Below are positions 45,412-55,030 of a stretch of 64,000 nucleotides of DNA, one piece after another. The translations under genes were made by a program, and so were the position numbers. Under the pieces are notes generated by a model. The model made no database searches. It worked only from the letters and a program-made list of their open reading frames with translations, and was not told the DNA's origin. The first letter of the stretch is position 1, and the number at the start of each line of letters is the position of its first letter. The stretch is from Nitrospira sp. GTDB taxonomy: Bacteria; Nitrospirota; Nitrospiria; Nitrospirales; Nitrospiraceae. The stretch spans positions 1,590,179-1,654,178 of the forward strand of contig CP126121.1 in assembly GCA_030123625.1 (NCBI GenBank). Reading direction: 5' to 3'.

Positions 45412-47151
45412 TCATAACGAAGAAGACACTCCCTTTCCAAGCGTCGCCAACTGTGAGAGGTTCACGTCAAACGCGACGACCGGCATGGCGATCTGCCAAC
45501 GTTCGAGGACTTCCGGATGAACTTCGCCGATGACACCGACCGACTTGCCCGAGACGAGAATTCGGCCTGCGCGGCCTTCGAGGAAAGAGGGATGCTGCAC
45601 CGGCTCCAGACCGTACTCCTTCCCAAGATAGTAAAACAGCACGTCGAGACAAGAATGGATTTCTGAGAAATGGGTGGTGGCATGAGCGATCAAGGCTCCT
45701 AAGGCGGTTTCCGTTCGAGACCCTAATTCGTGAGTTCCGTCTGGAATTGCCACATCGCCCGCTTCGAAGAGACGATGGGGGTAGAACGCCCGGCTAGAGG
45801 CGGCTTCGATGCGCAGCAAGGAGGGCAGCATCCATTGTCGGAGACAAGAGAAGCTCAACGACATGACGTTGTCCACTTCAACCATACGTCCCCATTCTGT
45901 TCCTTCCAGACGCATACGATGGGAATAATGATCCGGTGAACCGAGAATGTTCGAAATGATTTCCTGAAAGCCGAGCCCGACCATCAATTCCCGGGATCGG
46001 TCGGACATCTGTTCAATGACGGATAGTCCTCCCACTGTGAACTGCGCCGGCATGACGGGTGTAAATTCTGCGTAGCCACGGCTTATCGCCACATCTTCGA
46101 CTACATCCATCGTATGCATCAGATCATGCCGGTATGGAGGGAGTTTTGCTTTAACCGATCCTTTTGCGACCGACACGCCGTACCCATAGGCCTCAAGCGC
46201 TTGCTTCACGACCGCCTCACCGAGCCCCTGACCTAGCGCTTGTTCAATCGCTTTGATCTGAATCGTTTTGGGCTTCCCGAAATCCTGAGGTGTTTGAACC
46301 TGTCTGCCCAGCATCGTGTCCGTCGGATAGTGTATTTCCACCGGATCAATAGTTGCGCCACGATCGGCCAAATTCGCCGCGAAGATGTTCAGCGAAAGTA
46401 TCACCATCGACAGGTCTGTCCCGGTCACTTCGACGAAGAGTTCCTCATCACCCACCCGTACTTCTCCGATTTCCCGGCTATTGATAATGGGGGGAAACGA
46501 CAACGGCTGGTCCTTCGCATCCCGGAGGATAGGGAGCAGGCTGTGGACGGCCAGAATAGGCCCGTACTCCAATCCTTTGGGATGAACCATGAGAATCTCC
46601 GACAGTGTCATTGCCGTTTCCATACCCAATGGAGTAAACCGCACGTCATCAGGTTTCACGAGTTCATAGGTTACTGGAAAGATAATATTCCGCAGCTGAT
46701 AAATTCCGATGGAAACGGTTTTACGCTTACGCCCAAAAATATCGGCCAACTTCTCCTGCGTTTGAATCAGTTGCGCCAACCCTTTCTCGGTCACCCGATA
46801 CCCCTTGGCCGTACAGGCGGCCACATACGGGCGAACCTGCTCCATACCGGATTTCACGATCAGATGATGCGGCGACTTCGGTTTTTCCGCGAAGAAGGAA
46901 TAGGGCTCCAGCCGGCCTTGTTGCTTGATGCGAATTTGCCTGGCAATCCCTTCGCAACACCAGAGGTCCGGCCGGTTGCTATCTTGGAGTTCGATGCGTA
47001 ACTCTCCGGTTTCAGGGTTGTGCCCCTTCAGCTCTCCTTTCACCAGCATGAGCCACTCCTCCAACTGAGCCGCCGTGATGCCACGGTCGGCACCGCGATC
47101 ACTCGTAAGAAGCGACTCTAAATCATCTTGGAAAATAGTGATCGTAGGCAT
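45412..47151 (-). CDS. pheT: Phenylalanyl-tRNA synthetase beta chain, archaeal/eukaryotic type
   Basis: 579 residues, far shorter than the ~800 of the common bacterial form. It starts directly with MPTITIFQDDLESLL and lacks the N-terminal EMAP/OB tRNA-binding and C-terminal anticodon-binding (FDX-ACB) domains. B3/B4 editing region at about 100-280 (LIQTQEKLADIFGRKRKTVS, VSIGIYQLRNI). B5 domain (IHYPTDTMLGRQVQTPQDFG) and catalytic-like fold end with GVIGEVHPEVLERWQIAMPV. This architecture is the archaeal type. Partner pheS is adjacent and of the same type. Confidence 0.92.
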   Translation of the reverse strand: MPTITIFQDDLESLLTSDRGADRGITAAQLEEWLMLVKGELKGHNPETGELRIELQDSNRPDLWCCEGIARQIRIKQQGRLEPYSFFAEKPKSPHHLIVKSGMEQVRPYVAACTAKGYRVTEKGLAQLIQTQEKLADIFGRKRKTVSIGIYQLRNIIFPVTYELVKPDDVRFTPLGMETAMTLSEILMVHPKGLEYGPILAVHSLLPILRDAKDQPLSFPPIINSREIGEVRVGDEELFVEVTGTDLSMVILSLNIFAANLADRGATIDPVEIHYPTDTMLGRQVQTPQDFGKPKTIQIKAIEQALGQGLGEAVVKQALEAYGYGVSVAKGSVKAKLPPYRHDLMHTMDVVEDVAISRGYAEFTPVMPAQFTVGGLSVIEQMSDRSRELMVGLGFQEIISNILGSPDHYSHRMRLEGTEWGRMVEVDNVMSLSFSCLRQWMLPSLLRIEAASSRAFYPHRLFEAGDVAIPDGTHELGSRTETALGALIAHATTHFSEIHSCLDVLFYYLGKEYGLEPVQHPSFLEGRAGRILVSGKSVGVIGEVHPEVLERWQIAMPVVAFDVNLSQLATLGKGVSSSL

Positions 47152-47159
47152 GAGCGCAG

Positions 47160-48725
47160 TTAGAACAGTCCTCTGGTCGTGCGGATCAATTCCAGGTTGT
47201 CGGTGAAGAGTTCGCGTATGTCATGGATGCCCAATGCCACCATCGCCATACGATCGAGCCCCAACCCCCAGGCAATGACGGGCACCGTGACACCGAGCGG
47301 CAACGTCACTTCGGGACGAAAGAGACCCGCGCCGCCGAGTTCCATCCATCCCAAGCGTGAATGTCGCACATGCAACTCGACTGATGGTTCGGTAAACGGA
47401 AAATAGGCCGGCAAGAACTTTACTTCCTTAGCTTGTGCCACTTCCCGGGCAAACAAATTCAAGAGCCCCAACAGCATCCTGAAGTTGATGTCTTCTCCCA
47501 GCACAATTCCCTCCACCTGGAAGAAATCCGTCGCGTGGGTCGCATCGACTTGGTCATAGCGAAAACACCGGGCGATCGAGAAATATTTCCCTGGAATATC
47601 CGGCGAGGCGGCAAGCGTTCGAGCCGAAACCGCCGTGCCCTGGCTCCGCAATACCAACCGCTTGGCCCGGTGAATATCGAAGGAATAGCCCCAACCTGTG
47701 GAACCGGTCTCCGCACCGTTCTCATGCACCTTGCCGACACGCGACAGGAACGGCTCGGCCGCGGCGGTAGTATGACTGGGTTCCTTGACGAAATAGACAT
47801 CATGAATGTCCCGGGCCGGATGGAATTGCGGCATGAACAAGGCATCCATGTTCCAGAACTCCGTTTCAACCAGCACCCCCCGCATCTCTTGGAACCCCAT
47901 GCTCACAAGTTTGGCTTTGACCGTATCGAGAAATTCGCGGTAGGGATGTTTTTTCCCGGTCCCGATACGAGGCGGCCGCAGACTGATCGTATACTTTCTA
48001 AATCGCTTCTGACGCCAACTCCCATCCTTCAACAAGTCGGGAGTCAACTGCGAGACTTCTTCAGCCACCCCTTGCTTGAGCAGCTGTTCCGCCGCACCAC
48101 GACCATCCGTGGACAATATGAATGAGCGGGTCACCCGCTCGTCTACCCGAAAGGGCTCTTCGGCATTGCCACGTTTCACGGCAAAATCTTCAATGACCTG
48201 CCGATGAGTTTCCGTGAAGCTTCTCAATTCTTTCGGCGACTCATGGATCTGCTGCAGAAGGTTTCGGAGTATCTCGGCAGTCGGGCTAGGACGTCCTGTG
48301 GTCTCGATACACCCCCCCTGAATAATCAGGACTACCCCTTCTTTCTTGAGTCGCCCGACGGCTTTGCTGACATCGGAAGAATCCAGCCCCCCTTGCGCCT
48401 GAAGATCGGGAATGGTGAGTCGCTTCCCTGTGCTGGTCGCCTCCCGTGCGGCGGCCAAGACTCGCTCGAGAGGCGAAGCGGTCTGGTAATACTCCTCGCC
48501 GATTTTCGTCAGCGAGACTATTGAGGTGACGGTTTCCGTCTGCACCGTGATGAGAGACTTGGCCAATAACCACTCGACGGCCATGCTCAGTTGGGAAGGG
48601 TCTAATTCGGCGGCTGCGGCCAACCGCTCGCTGTCCAAAGCGATTCCAGGCGGACGCGCGCCCAATGTCGTGAGAACCTTGATTTCGAGAGGATGAAGGC
48701 TGTCGATGACTGCGGCGATGTCCAC
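47160..48725 (-). CDS. pheS: Phenylalanyl-tRNA synthetase alpha chain, archaeal type
   Basis: 521 residues from GTG 48725 (VDIAAVIDSLHPLEIKVL); TTG 48731 is an alternative and the open frame further up overlaps rpe. Residues 1-200 are tandem winged-helix domains as in archaeal and eukaryotic PheS. The class II core has HPYREFLDTVKAKLVSMGFQ, VETEFWNMDALFMPQFHPAR, GKYFSIARCFRYDQVDATHA and GLGLDRMAMVALGIHDIREL. A bacterial PheS would have about 340 residues and a coiled-coil N-terminus. The pair forms the heterotetramer that charges tRNA-Phe. Confidence 0.92.
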   Translation of the reverse strand: MDIAAVIDSLHPLEIKVLTTLGARPPGIALDSERLAAAAELDPSQLSMAVEWLLAKSLITVQTETVTSIVSLTKIGEEYYQTASPLERVLAAAREATSTGKRLTIPDLQAQGGLDSSDVSKAVGRLKKEGVVLIIQGGCIETTGRPSPTAEILRNLLQQIHESPKELRSFTETHRQVIEDFAVKRGNAEEPFRVDERVTRSFILSTDGRGAAEQLLKQGVAEEVSQLTPDLLKDGSWRQKRFRKYTISLRPPRIGTGKKHPYREFLDTVKAKLVSMGFQEMRGVLVETEFWNMDALFMPQFHPARDIHDVYFVKEPSHTTAAAEPFLSRVGKVHENGAETGSTGWGYSFDIHRAKRLVLRSQGTAVSARTLAASPDIPGKYFSIARCFRYDQVDATHATDFFQVEGIVLGEDINFRMLLGLLNLFAREVAQAKEVKFLPAYFPFTEPSVELHVRHSRLGWMELGGAGLFRPEVTLPLGVTVPVIAWGLGLDRMAMVALGIHDIRELFTDNLELIRTTRGLF

Positions 48726-48735
48726 CCTCAATAGC

Positions 48736-49437
48736 CTATCGATTGACTGCTGCGCGGGGCGCCTGTTGGACGACCGTCTCTGCGGCTGCTCGCATGGCTG
48801 CGATCGTGGCCGTATAGTCGTGTTGGGAAAAAATAGCGGACCCCGACACGAGAGCCGTCGCACCGGCAGCCACGATCTCCCGTGCATTATCCACTTTCAC
48901 ACCGCCGTCTACTTCAAGCAGTGCCCGGCTGTTGATCTTGTCCAATAGGATTCGGGCTTCGGCGATTTTCTTGAGCACTGATGGAATAAATGTCTGTCCG
49001 CCGAATCCCGGATTTACAGACATGATCAATAACAGATCGACATCCCCCAAAATTTCCTGAAGCAACGAAAGAGGAGTGGCAGGGTTTAAGGTCACGCCGG
49101 CCTTGACTCCTCGTTCCTTAATCGATTGGACCGTTCGGTGAAGATGTGGACAGGCTTCAACATGAACAGTGAGATAATCGGCTCCCGCTTCGGCAAATTC
49201 CAGGATAAAGGCATCAGCATTGGTAATCATTAAATGAACGTCAAGCGGCAGTCTAGTGACTTTTTTTAGGCTTTCGACGATGGGCGGTCCAACCGTCAGG
49301 TTCGGCACAAAATGACCATCCATTACATCGACATGCAACAGATCGGCACCCGCTCGCTCCACGGCGGAAACCTCGTCTGCCAATCGCGCAAAATCAGCGG
49401 ACAGAATCGAAGGTGCAATATAAATCGAATGACCCAT
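48736..49437 (-). CDS. rpe: Ribulose-phosphate 3-epimerase
   Basis: Interconverts ribulose-5- and xylulose-5-phosphate in the pentose phosphate pathway. 233 residues, TIM barrel: IAPSILSADFARLADEVSAV, LLHVDVMDGHFVPNLTVGPP (metal His/Asp), HLMITNADAFI, MSVNPGFGGQTFIPSVLKKI, EVDGGVKVDNAREIVAAG. Complete. Its start touches the rsmB stop. Confidence 0.96.
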   Translation of the reverse strand: MGHSIYIAPSILSADFARLADEVSAVERAGADLLHVDVMDGHFVPNLTVGPPIVESLKKVTRLPLDVHLMITNADAFILEFAEAGADYLTVHVEACPHLHRTVQSIKERGVKAGVTLNPATPLSLLQEILGDVDLLLIMSVNPGFGGQTFIPSVLKKIAEARILLDKINSRALLEVDGGVKVDNAREIVAAGATALVSGSAIFSQHDYTATIAAMRAAAETVVQQAPRAAVNR

Positions 49438-50870
49438 TACCCTTCCTTCTTACGAAGGCGGGCGGCATAAAACCCATCCATTCCGCATTCGTTGCCCATA
49501 GTGGAGAGGGCGCCGCAGATGGTTACAAAAGGAAGAGCGGTGGGGGGAAGCCACGGCGCCACAGATTCACGCACCCATCCAGGATAGGCTTCGCAAAAAC
49601 GGTATACGACCCCTTCCGTCTCTTCCGTTTCTGTCGAACACGTACTATAGACCAGCACCCCACCGGCTCGCAAGCAGGAGGCCGCCGAGGTAAGGATTTC
49701 GACTTGGAGTTTCTGGTGTCTTTCAAACGTCGAACTATCCTTCCGCCATTTTGCTTCAGGATGTCGGCGCAGCACACCCATGCCGCTGCAAGGGGCATCC
49801 ACGAGTATACGATCGAACAGCGGCAATCCGTCACGAAGATTCGAGCCGCGAGCAATCATTCCGGACCATTCGGATGGTTTCCTCACATCGCCGACGATCG
49901 GGACAACGCTCTGAATCCCGAGCCTCCGGCAATTTTCTTGTAGCAAGTTTAACCGTGAGGCTCTCCGATCGACAGCATAGATCGTTCCACGATCACCCAT
50001 GAGCGCAGCGAGGTGACTTGTCTTTCCCCCCGGAGCAGCACAGGCATCCAAAATGACCTCCGAGGGTTGAGGATCAAGGATCGGGGGAATGAGTTGAGCC
50101 GCCTCGTCTTCCACATAGAAATCGCCCGTCTGGAATCCCGGCAACGACGTGACATCCTGGCCTTTTTCCAGCACGACTCCTACCGGACTGAGAGTGGCAG
50201 GACGAACAGCAATCCCTCCTTCCCGCAAACGCTGCAGAAGCTCTTCCCTGGTCAATCGATTGGAGTTCACTCGAAGTGTGATGTGCGGGACCGTGCTGCC
50301 GGCTCGACAAGCCGATTCTGCTTGATCAAGCCCCATTCGATCAAGCCACCGTTCCGTCAGCCATGCGGGGATTCCATACCGGACGGACAGAGATTGAACC
50401 GGGTGTACGGCTGGATCTGGGAAAGGCCGCGCCGGTACACGAATGAGGTTGCGCAGGACTCCGTTCACCAATCCACTCCAATCGCGTCTCAGTTGTTTGG
50501 CATAGGATTTGGCTAGCCGGACGGTCTCATTCACCGCCGCTGAAGCGGGAATGCGATCTAGAAACAACAGCTGGTAGGACCCAAGCCGCAGCAGCATTTG
50601 CACCACAGCAGGCAATCTGTGAAGAGGCTTGGAGAGTACCGCATCCAGTCTCCAGTCGATCGTCTCTTGCCGCCGTAAGACTCCGTATACCAGCTCCATC
50701 ACCAACGAACGATCATGTCGCTGTGACATCGATGGAGATTGTTGTTCGATCAACTCATCAAGTGCATCGTCGGTTCGTCGACCGGAGAGAAGGAGAAGGA
50801 TAGAGAGAGCAACCGCTCGCGATGACGGTCCAGGCGCCTCGCGGTCCACATTTCGATCGTGGGTTTTCAT
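49437..50870 (-). CDS. rsmB: 16S rRNA (cytosine967-C5)-methyltransferase
   Basis: 477 residues. An N-terminal NusB-like domain (about 15-150, RSLVMELVYGVLRRQETIDW) is followed by the RsmB/F methyltransferase with DACAAPGGKTSHLAALMGDR (SAM motif), ILVDAPCSGMGVLRRHPEAK (catalytic Cys) and LVYSTCSTETEETEGVV (second Cys). It sits between fmt and rpe, the same fmt-rsmB neighbourhood seen widely in bacteria. Confidence 0.95.
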   Translation of the reverse strand: MKTHDRNVDREAPGPSSRAVALSILLLLSGRRTDDALDELIEQQSPSMSQRHDRSLVMELVYGVLRRQETIDWRLDAVLSKPLHRLPAVVQMLLRLGSYQLLFLDRIPASAAVNETVRLAKSYAKQLRRDWSGLVNGVLRNLIRVPARPFPDPAVHPVQSLSVRYGIPAWLTERWLDRMGLDQAESACRAGSTVPHITLRVNSNRLTREELLQRLREGGIAVRPATLSPVGVVLEKGQDVTSLPGFQTGDFYVEDEAAQLIPPILDPQPSEVILDACAAPGGKTSHLAALMGDRGTIYAVDRRASRLNLLQENCRRLGIQSVVPIVGDVRKPSEWSGMIARGSNLRDGLPLFDRILVDAPCSGMGVLRRHPEAKWRKDSSTFERHQKLQVEILTSAASCLRAGGVLVYSTCSTETEETEGVVYRFCEAYPGWVRESVAPWLPPTALPFVTICGALSTMGNECGMDGFYAARLRKKEG

Positions 50871-50906
50871 CTGAGTGGGAAGTGAAACCTGCAGCGAGGA
50901 AACGTA

Positions 50907-51848
50907 TTATGCGATCGATGAACCCAGTTGCCTACCGACCGGGATTCGATGTCCAGCCAGGAACTGTTCAGCCGACATGCGTTTCGAGTTGGCAGTTTGA
51001 ATTTCACGGATGCCGAGAAGACCATCGCCGGTCGACACCATGATCGTCTGCTTGTTCACCGCGACGATCGTGCCGGGTTTATCGGTTGCCCCAGCCTCAT
51101 TCGAGACGGCCTTCCAGATGTTCCAACGCTCCTCACCGAAAAATGTAAAGGCCCCCGGCCAAGGAGAAAGTCCACGCACTCGATTGGCAAGCGACGTGGC
51201 ACTCATCGTCCAGTCGATCAAACCGTCTTCTTTCTTTAGAATTGGCGCCAAGGTCGCCTGCCCATCGTCTTGCTTCTTCGGCGCCAACGTCCCGGCCTTC
51301 AATTGCGCGAGCGTGTCGAGAAGCAGGCGGCCGCCCAGCTCTGCCAGACGAGGCGCCAATGTCCCGGCCGTATCCTCAGCCAAGATCTCCAACTTCTCTT
51401 GAAGCAACATTGCCCCCGTATCCATTCCTTCATCCATGAGCATCGTGGTAATGCCCGTTTCGGTCTCGCCATTGATAATGGCCCACTGGACCGGAGCTGC
51501 GCCGCGATATTTCGGCAACAGTGACCCATGTACATTCACGCAACCCATAGGGGGGAGTCGAAGAATCGGTGTATGTAGAATGCGTCCGTAGGCTGCAACG
51601 GCAATCAGATCCGGCTGCCAGGCAGAAAGGGCCTGCAGGAATTCTGGTGTGCGGATCTTCAGTGGCTGTAGGATAGGAATACCGGCTCGCTCAGCGACAA
51701 GCTTTACCGGTGGGGAGACAAGCCGTTGTCCGCGCCCCTTCGGTCGATCCGGTTGTGTCACGACCCCCACCACTTGATCATCAGAACGGAGGAGTGCATT
51801 GAGCGAAGGAACGGCGAATTCCGGTGTACCCATGAAGACAACGCGCAT
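50907..51848 (-). CDS. fmt: Methionyl-tRNA formyltransferase
   Basis: Formylates the initiator Met-tRNA with 10-formyl-THF. 313 residues: MRVVFMGTPEFAVPSLNALL, and the catalytic set CVNVHGSLLPKYRGAAPVQW with AIINGETETGIT (Asn, His, Asp). The C-terminal OB domain is LSPWPGAFTFFGEERWNIWK. Its substrate tRNA-fMet lies 87 bp away in divergent orientation. Confidence 0.96.
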   Translation of the reverse strand: MRVVFMGTPEFAVPSLNALLRSDDQVVGVVTQPDRPKGRGQRLVSPPVKLVAERAGIPILQPLKIRTPEFLQALSAWQPDLIAVAAYGRILHTPILRLPPMGCVNVHGSLLPKYRGAAPVQWAIINGETETGITTMLMDEGMDTGAMLLQEKLEILAEDTAGTLAPRLAELGGRLLLDTLAQLKAGTLAPKKQDDGQATLAPILKKEDGLIDWTMSATSLANRVRGLSPWPGAFTFFGEERWNIWKAVSNEAGATDKPGTIVAVNKQTIMVSTGDGLLGIREIQTANSKRMSAEQFLAGHRIPVGRQLGSSIA

Positions 51849-51900
51849 GTTTTCGCTTTAGCATTGTGACGTCAGGAATGCAATCGCGCTCATCCTCAAC

Positions 51901-51929
51901 TTGACTTGTCATTCAGCCCTTTGTTAGCA
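51901..51929 (+). promoter_or_regulatory. Promoter of tRNA-fMet
   Basis: TTGACT (51901-51906), 17-base spacer, TTAGCA then T (51924-51929), only 6 bases before the mature 5' end. The -10 matches that of tRNA-Val exactly. Confidence 0.5.
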
Positions 51930-51935
51930 TTCCGC

Positions 51936-52012
<77 letters not shown>

Positions 52013-52027
52013 ACCTTTACTTCTCTT

Positions 52028-52390
52028 TCAACCATTTATCACCGATTCTCTTCCGAGTTCCATGGGTGCGGAATGAGCCAATTGTGCTAAAACTGTGCTA
52101 ATTCCATCTGGAACACGATCGAAAATCTCAATACCAGCGCGCAAACTCTCCGGATGATGGTGTGCATATCGCATCACCATAGAGATTGTTTTCCACCGTC
52201 CCAGCTTTTGCATGGTGTAGATGTCGCAGCCAGCTTGCACCAGTCGAGTGGCAAAGGTGTGGCGCAGATCATGAAACTGAAACCGTTTCACGTCTGCTTT
52301 TTGCATTGCGGGATAAAAGACACGCAGGAGATCCGGCGCGAAGCTCCTTGGGGCTCGGCAGACCTTTGTAAAACCGCTGGATCTCCCCAC
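52028..52390 (-). pseudogene. Tyrosine recombinase (integrase), C-terminal fragment
   Basis: The 120-residue frame holds the catalytic half of a phage-type integrase: FQFHDLRHTFATRLVQAGCD (Arg and His box), YTMQKLGRWKTISMVMRYAH (second His region and the nucleophile Tyr). The N-terminal arm- and core-binding domains and the first catalytic Arg are missing. It ends 16 bp from the tRNA-fMet 3' end and points towards it, the usual placement for an island integrated at a tRNA. Truncated, so inactive alone. Confidence 0.75.
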
Positions 52391-52702
52391 GTTGCTTCAC
52401 GCGGTGCAGTATGAATTGCAGCACTAGCGGCATTTCGAATCAGGTGATGCGTGACATACCCGCCACATGCTCCCGCCCTTTCTCCCAAAGGCCTATTGCA
52501 AATCATGTCTCCCGCCTCCTAAATTTGGGCTCTCTTGAAGATCCCTATGGCGTTTGTCTTGCGTCCTGACCGCTGCTTTCCTGTCGTCATTCCGGCGCTC
52601 AATGGAGAATATATCGAAAAGGCTATGGGCTGATTCGACTCCTGTCCCCGCCGTGGGTGTGGCGGAAAGGTGCGAGATAGTTCCTCGCTATCTGGAGGTC
52701 CT

Positions 52703-53202
52703 ATGCGATACATGGTGGTGATAATTCTTCTTGTCAGTGGACTGGTAGTAGGAACTGCCGAAGCGACTGGGTACTCGAACGTGAGACCCTGCGGGAGCTA
52801 TCTGGAGTGTTGTGGTCGTTGAAGCGCTTGGCCCAGACGGGAAGAGGAGTGGATTGTCCGTGGAGAGCATTCGCACTGCCATAGAGCGCATTCTTCGGGC
52901 GAGCGGAATACAGGTGCTCATAGATGGAGAAGGTCGCACTGCCTTGCGGCAGCCATTTTAGAGATCAATGCCACACCTGTGAAATCTGAGAAGGAGTCCG
53001 TGTATGGGGTCAACATCACTGACGTGGTCATCCAACAGGCCTTCTTGAGAAATGGATCAGAGCTGACAACACTCCAATAACCTGGGGCAAGTCACATACG
53101 GCAGTGGTGAGCGCCAAATCAGTGAAGGCTCACGTTATGGGCTCATAGAATCCATCGCCAGAGAGTTCGCGAACGACTTTCTGTCGGTGAATCCACAGTA
53201 GA
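52703..53202 (+). pseudogene. Exported protein gene broken by several frameshifts
   Basis: After an AGGTCCT-type leader, ATG 52703 starts a signal peptide (MRYMVVIILLVSGLVVGTAE) that soon stops in frame. Reading on in shifting frames gives one continuous protein: VVVVEALGPDGKRSGLSVES, IRTAIERILRASGIQVLI, then EINATPVKSEKESVYGVNIT, DVVIQQAFLRNGSELTTL, then GSGERQISEGSRYGLIESI and AREFANDFLSVNPQ at a TAG (53200-53202). At least three shifts are needed. The layout recalls a family of secreted proteins of unknown role that I associate with Nitrospira; that link is from memory. Confidence 0.65.
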
Positions 53203-54114
53203 GCAATTGTTTATCCGTTAACCTATGGGAGGTCGTGTCGCTTCTTCACAATTCCAAATGAAATTTGATCACGACGAAATTCATGCTGCGTCTCCCCCGG
53301 TTGAAAGCGCCGTGCCAAAGGATCGAGGATGATGATCGCTAGCACCATGATACCTGCGTCGAAACATGACCTCGTGTGTTCTCCGATGCAGATCACTCCC
53401 TCTGGGGCGCCATGCAGCAGTTCGACGGTCTCGGAAGCGGGAGAGAAGTACGGGATTGCTGTTGCGAAGTTGGCGGTCAGACAACGAAGGACGCATCGCT
53501 CTTGGATAATGTAGGATAGGGTCTTGTTGACTGTCACACCCTTATCCTACTCTTGAGACTGACGAACGTATGTTAGGGAAAACCCCGGTAGTGGATCATA
53601 ATACGAGGCAAGGAGGACCTGCCGAAGATGCTGCACATGGAAGATTCATCGGAGTTTCCATTTCTCGCGGTTGCCTTTTCAAATTCATTTTGAATGCCCC
53701 GGGGCATTCCGGGGAGTGAGGCGTCAATCTCCTACCCCTACGTAGCCTTCTCACCCCGATTCCGTAGCTCTTCATCCGTTCAACTTCTGGATTAGACTAG
53801 TCGCGTGAGACCAGGCCCCATTTATGCTCACCGTATCCGGCCGGCTGGTCTGCCGACTCTATCAAAGCTCCGTCGGCCTCTCACAAGAAACCTCATTAGC
53901 CTTCGGTTCCCGTTTGTCCCTGGCTTGTAAGCCACAGGCTTGGTCACTGCGTACGCGCGCGGGGTGAATCTTCCATCAACCGTACCGTTAGTATCAAGAA
54001 GAACAGCGCAAGTTTTTATATTTTTGTTTCGGGCAGCATTTCTCCAAGGTACGTTTGCGCTTGGAGCCCTCAAGGTGAACGCAATCCAACTGACTATGAA
54101 AGGGACTCGCAATT
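53203..54114. other. About 900 bases without a supported gene
   Basis: Frames of 94-104 codons on the minus strand (53223-53537, 53828-54112) lack ribosome sites and recognisable motifs. At 53692-53709 there is a perfect 18-bp palindrome, GAATGCCCCGGGGCATTC, which can form a 7-bp RNA hairpin. Otherwise nothing clear; probably decayed island DNA. Confidence 0.4.
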
Positions 54115-54348
54115 ATGGCGGAAACACCAAAATTCTGTTGTCAATGCAGTGGTCGGTTGTCCTCGATAGCACTCAGAACCGAAACTGAGATTGAGTTCTG
54201 CAAGGTGAGTCACTACCAGTTTTGGACGATTGCAGACCAGGGCAGGATTCCTCTTCTTCAAGAAGGAGAGTGCGATAACTGCGGACGCGAGGAGATTCTC
54301 GTCTATTACCGAATACGAGAATGTCAGCGAGCAACCTTGTGGGATTAG
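54115..54348 (+). CDS. Small Cys-pair (zinc-ribbon-like) protein, 77 residues
   Basis: ATG 54115 follows AAAGGGA. The protein has CCQCSGRLSS near the start and ECDNCGREEILVYYRIREC about 40 residues later: two CXXC knuckles in zinc-ribbon spacing. No family recognised. It is one of several tiny Cys-pair proteins in the window. Confidence 0.5.
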   Translation: MAETPKFCCQCSGRLSSIALRTETEIEFCKVSHYQFWTIADQGRIPLLQEGECDNCGREEILVYYRIRECQRATLWD

Positions 54349-54598
54349 CCCCTCAGATTCTCCCGGTCGTGAGAGCTGGTCAGTAGCAATCGATATTTTT
54401 TATGGTAGATTCAAGTTTTTAATTTCTATCCTCGCGCTCTTCCCCTCCTTGGTTCATCCTGCGCGATGAATTGATCCCGGCGCAGCAAGGTCGTTGGGCT
54501 AAGCCTAATGCCAGCTTAAAGCCCTACACTTATCTGTCCTGTGTGTTCGAGTCAGAGAAATAAACAGTAGCCATTCCGCTCACTGGGAGGAGCTGTTC

Positions 54599-54982
54599 AT
54601 GCGTATCGCGACAACCAATCGACCGACGTTTGTCGAGCGTTGGGTCCGCATTCCAGACGGGACGAAAGTGCGGCATCGGACGGAAGCCTATGAAGGCGTC
54701 ATTGACGGATTAACCGAGATCGTGTCCGGCCCCGATCGGAACCCTGATAACAGAACACAGTATCGCATAAAGGTGGGTGACGGAATGCGATTGCTCGTCG
54801 CAGAGGATCACCTCAATATTCTCCTGGACAAAGAGTACCTGGTTCAAGTGGGGCGTGAATCGGAACTGTATCGACAGAATGTTACCGACCGACTGCGGGC
54901 AGTCTTCACGGAGGACCGATTCGTGACCAGTGGCCCAACAGAGCGAGCTTCTCCGCGCAAGAAACGGTCATCGAAAGGCTGA
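54599..54982 (+). CDS. Hypothetical protein, 127 residues
   Basis: The start is well marked by GGGAGGAG 9 nt upstream. The N-terminal part (ERWVRIPDGTKVRHRTEAYE, GVIDGLTEIVSG) reads like a small SH3-like beta barrel. The C-terminus is basic (SPRKKRSSKG). Soluble, no signal peptide. Unknown function. Confidence 0.6.
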   Translation: MRIATTNRPTFVERWVRIPDGTKVRHRTEAYEGVIDGLTEIVSGPDRNPDNRTQYRIKVGDGMRLLVAEDHLNILLDKEYLVQVGRESELYRQNVTDRLRAVFTEDRFVTSGPTERASPRKKRSSKG

Positions 54983-55030
54983 CCGGGCGGTGCAGGTGTG
55001 GGATCAAACTTTGTGGATTGGAGAAACGTG

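Noticed and set aside
53223..53537. 104-codon minus-strand frame
   Set aside because: No ribosome site or motif; surrounding DNA is decayed.
53828..54112. 94-codon minus-strand frame from TTG
   Set aside because: Weak start and no recognisable domain, though part of it looks protein-like.
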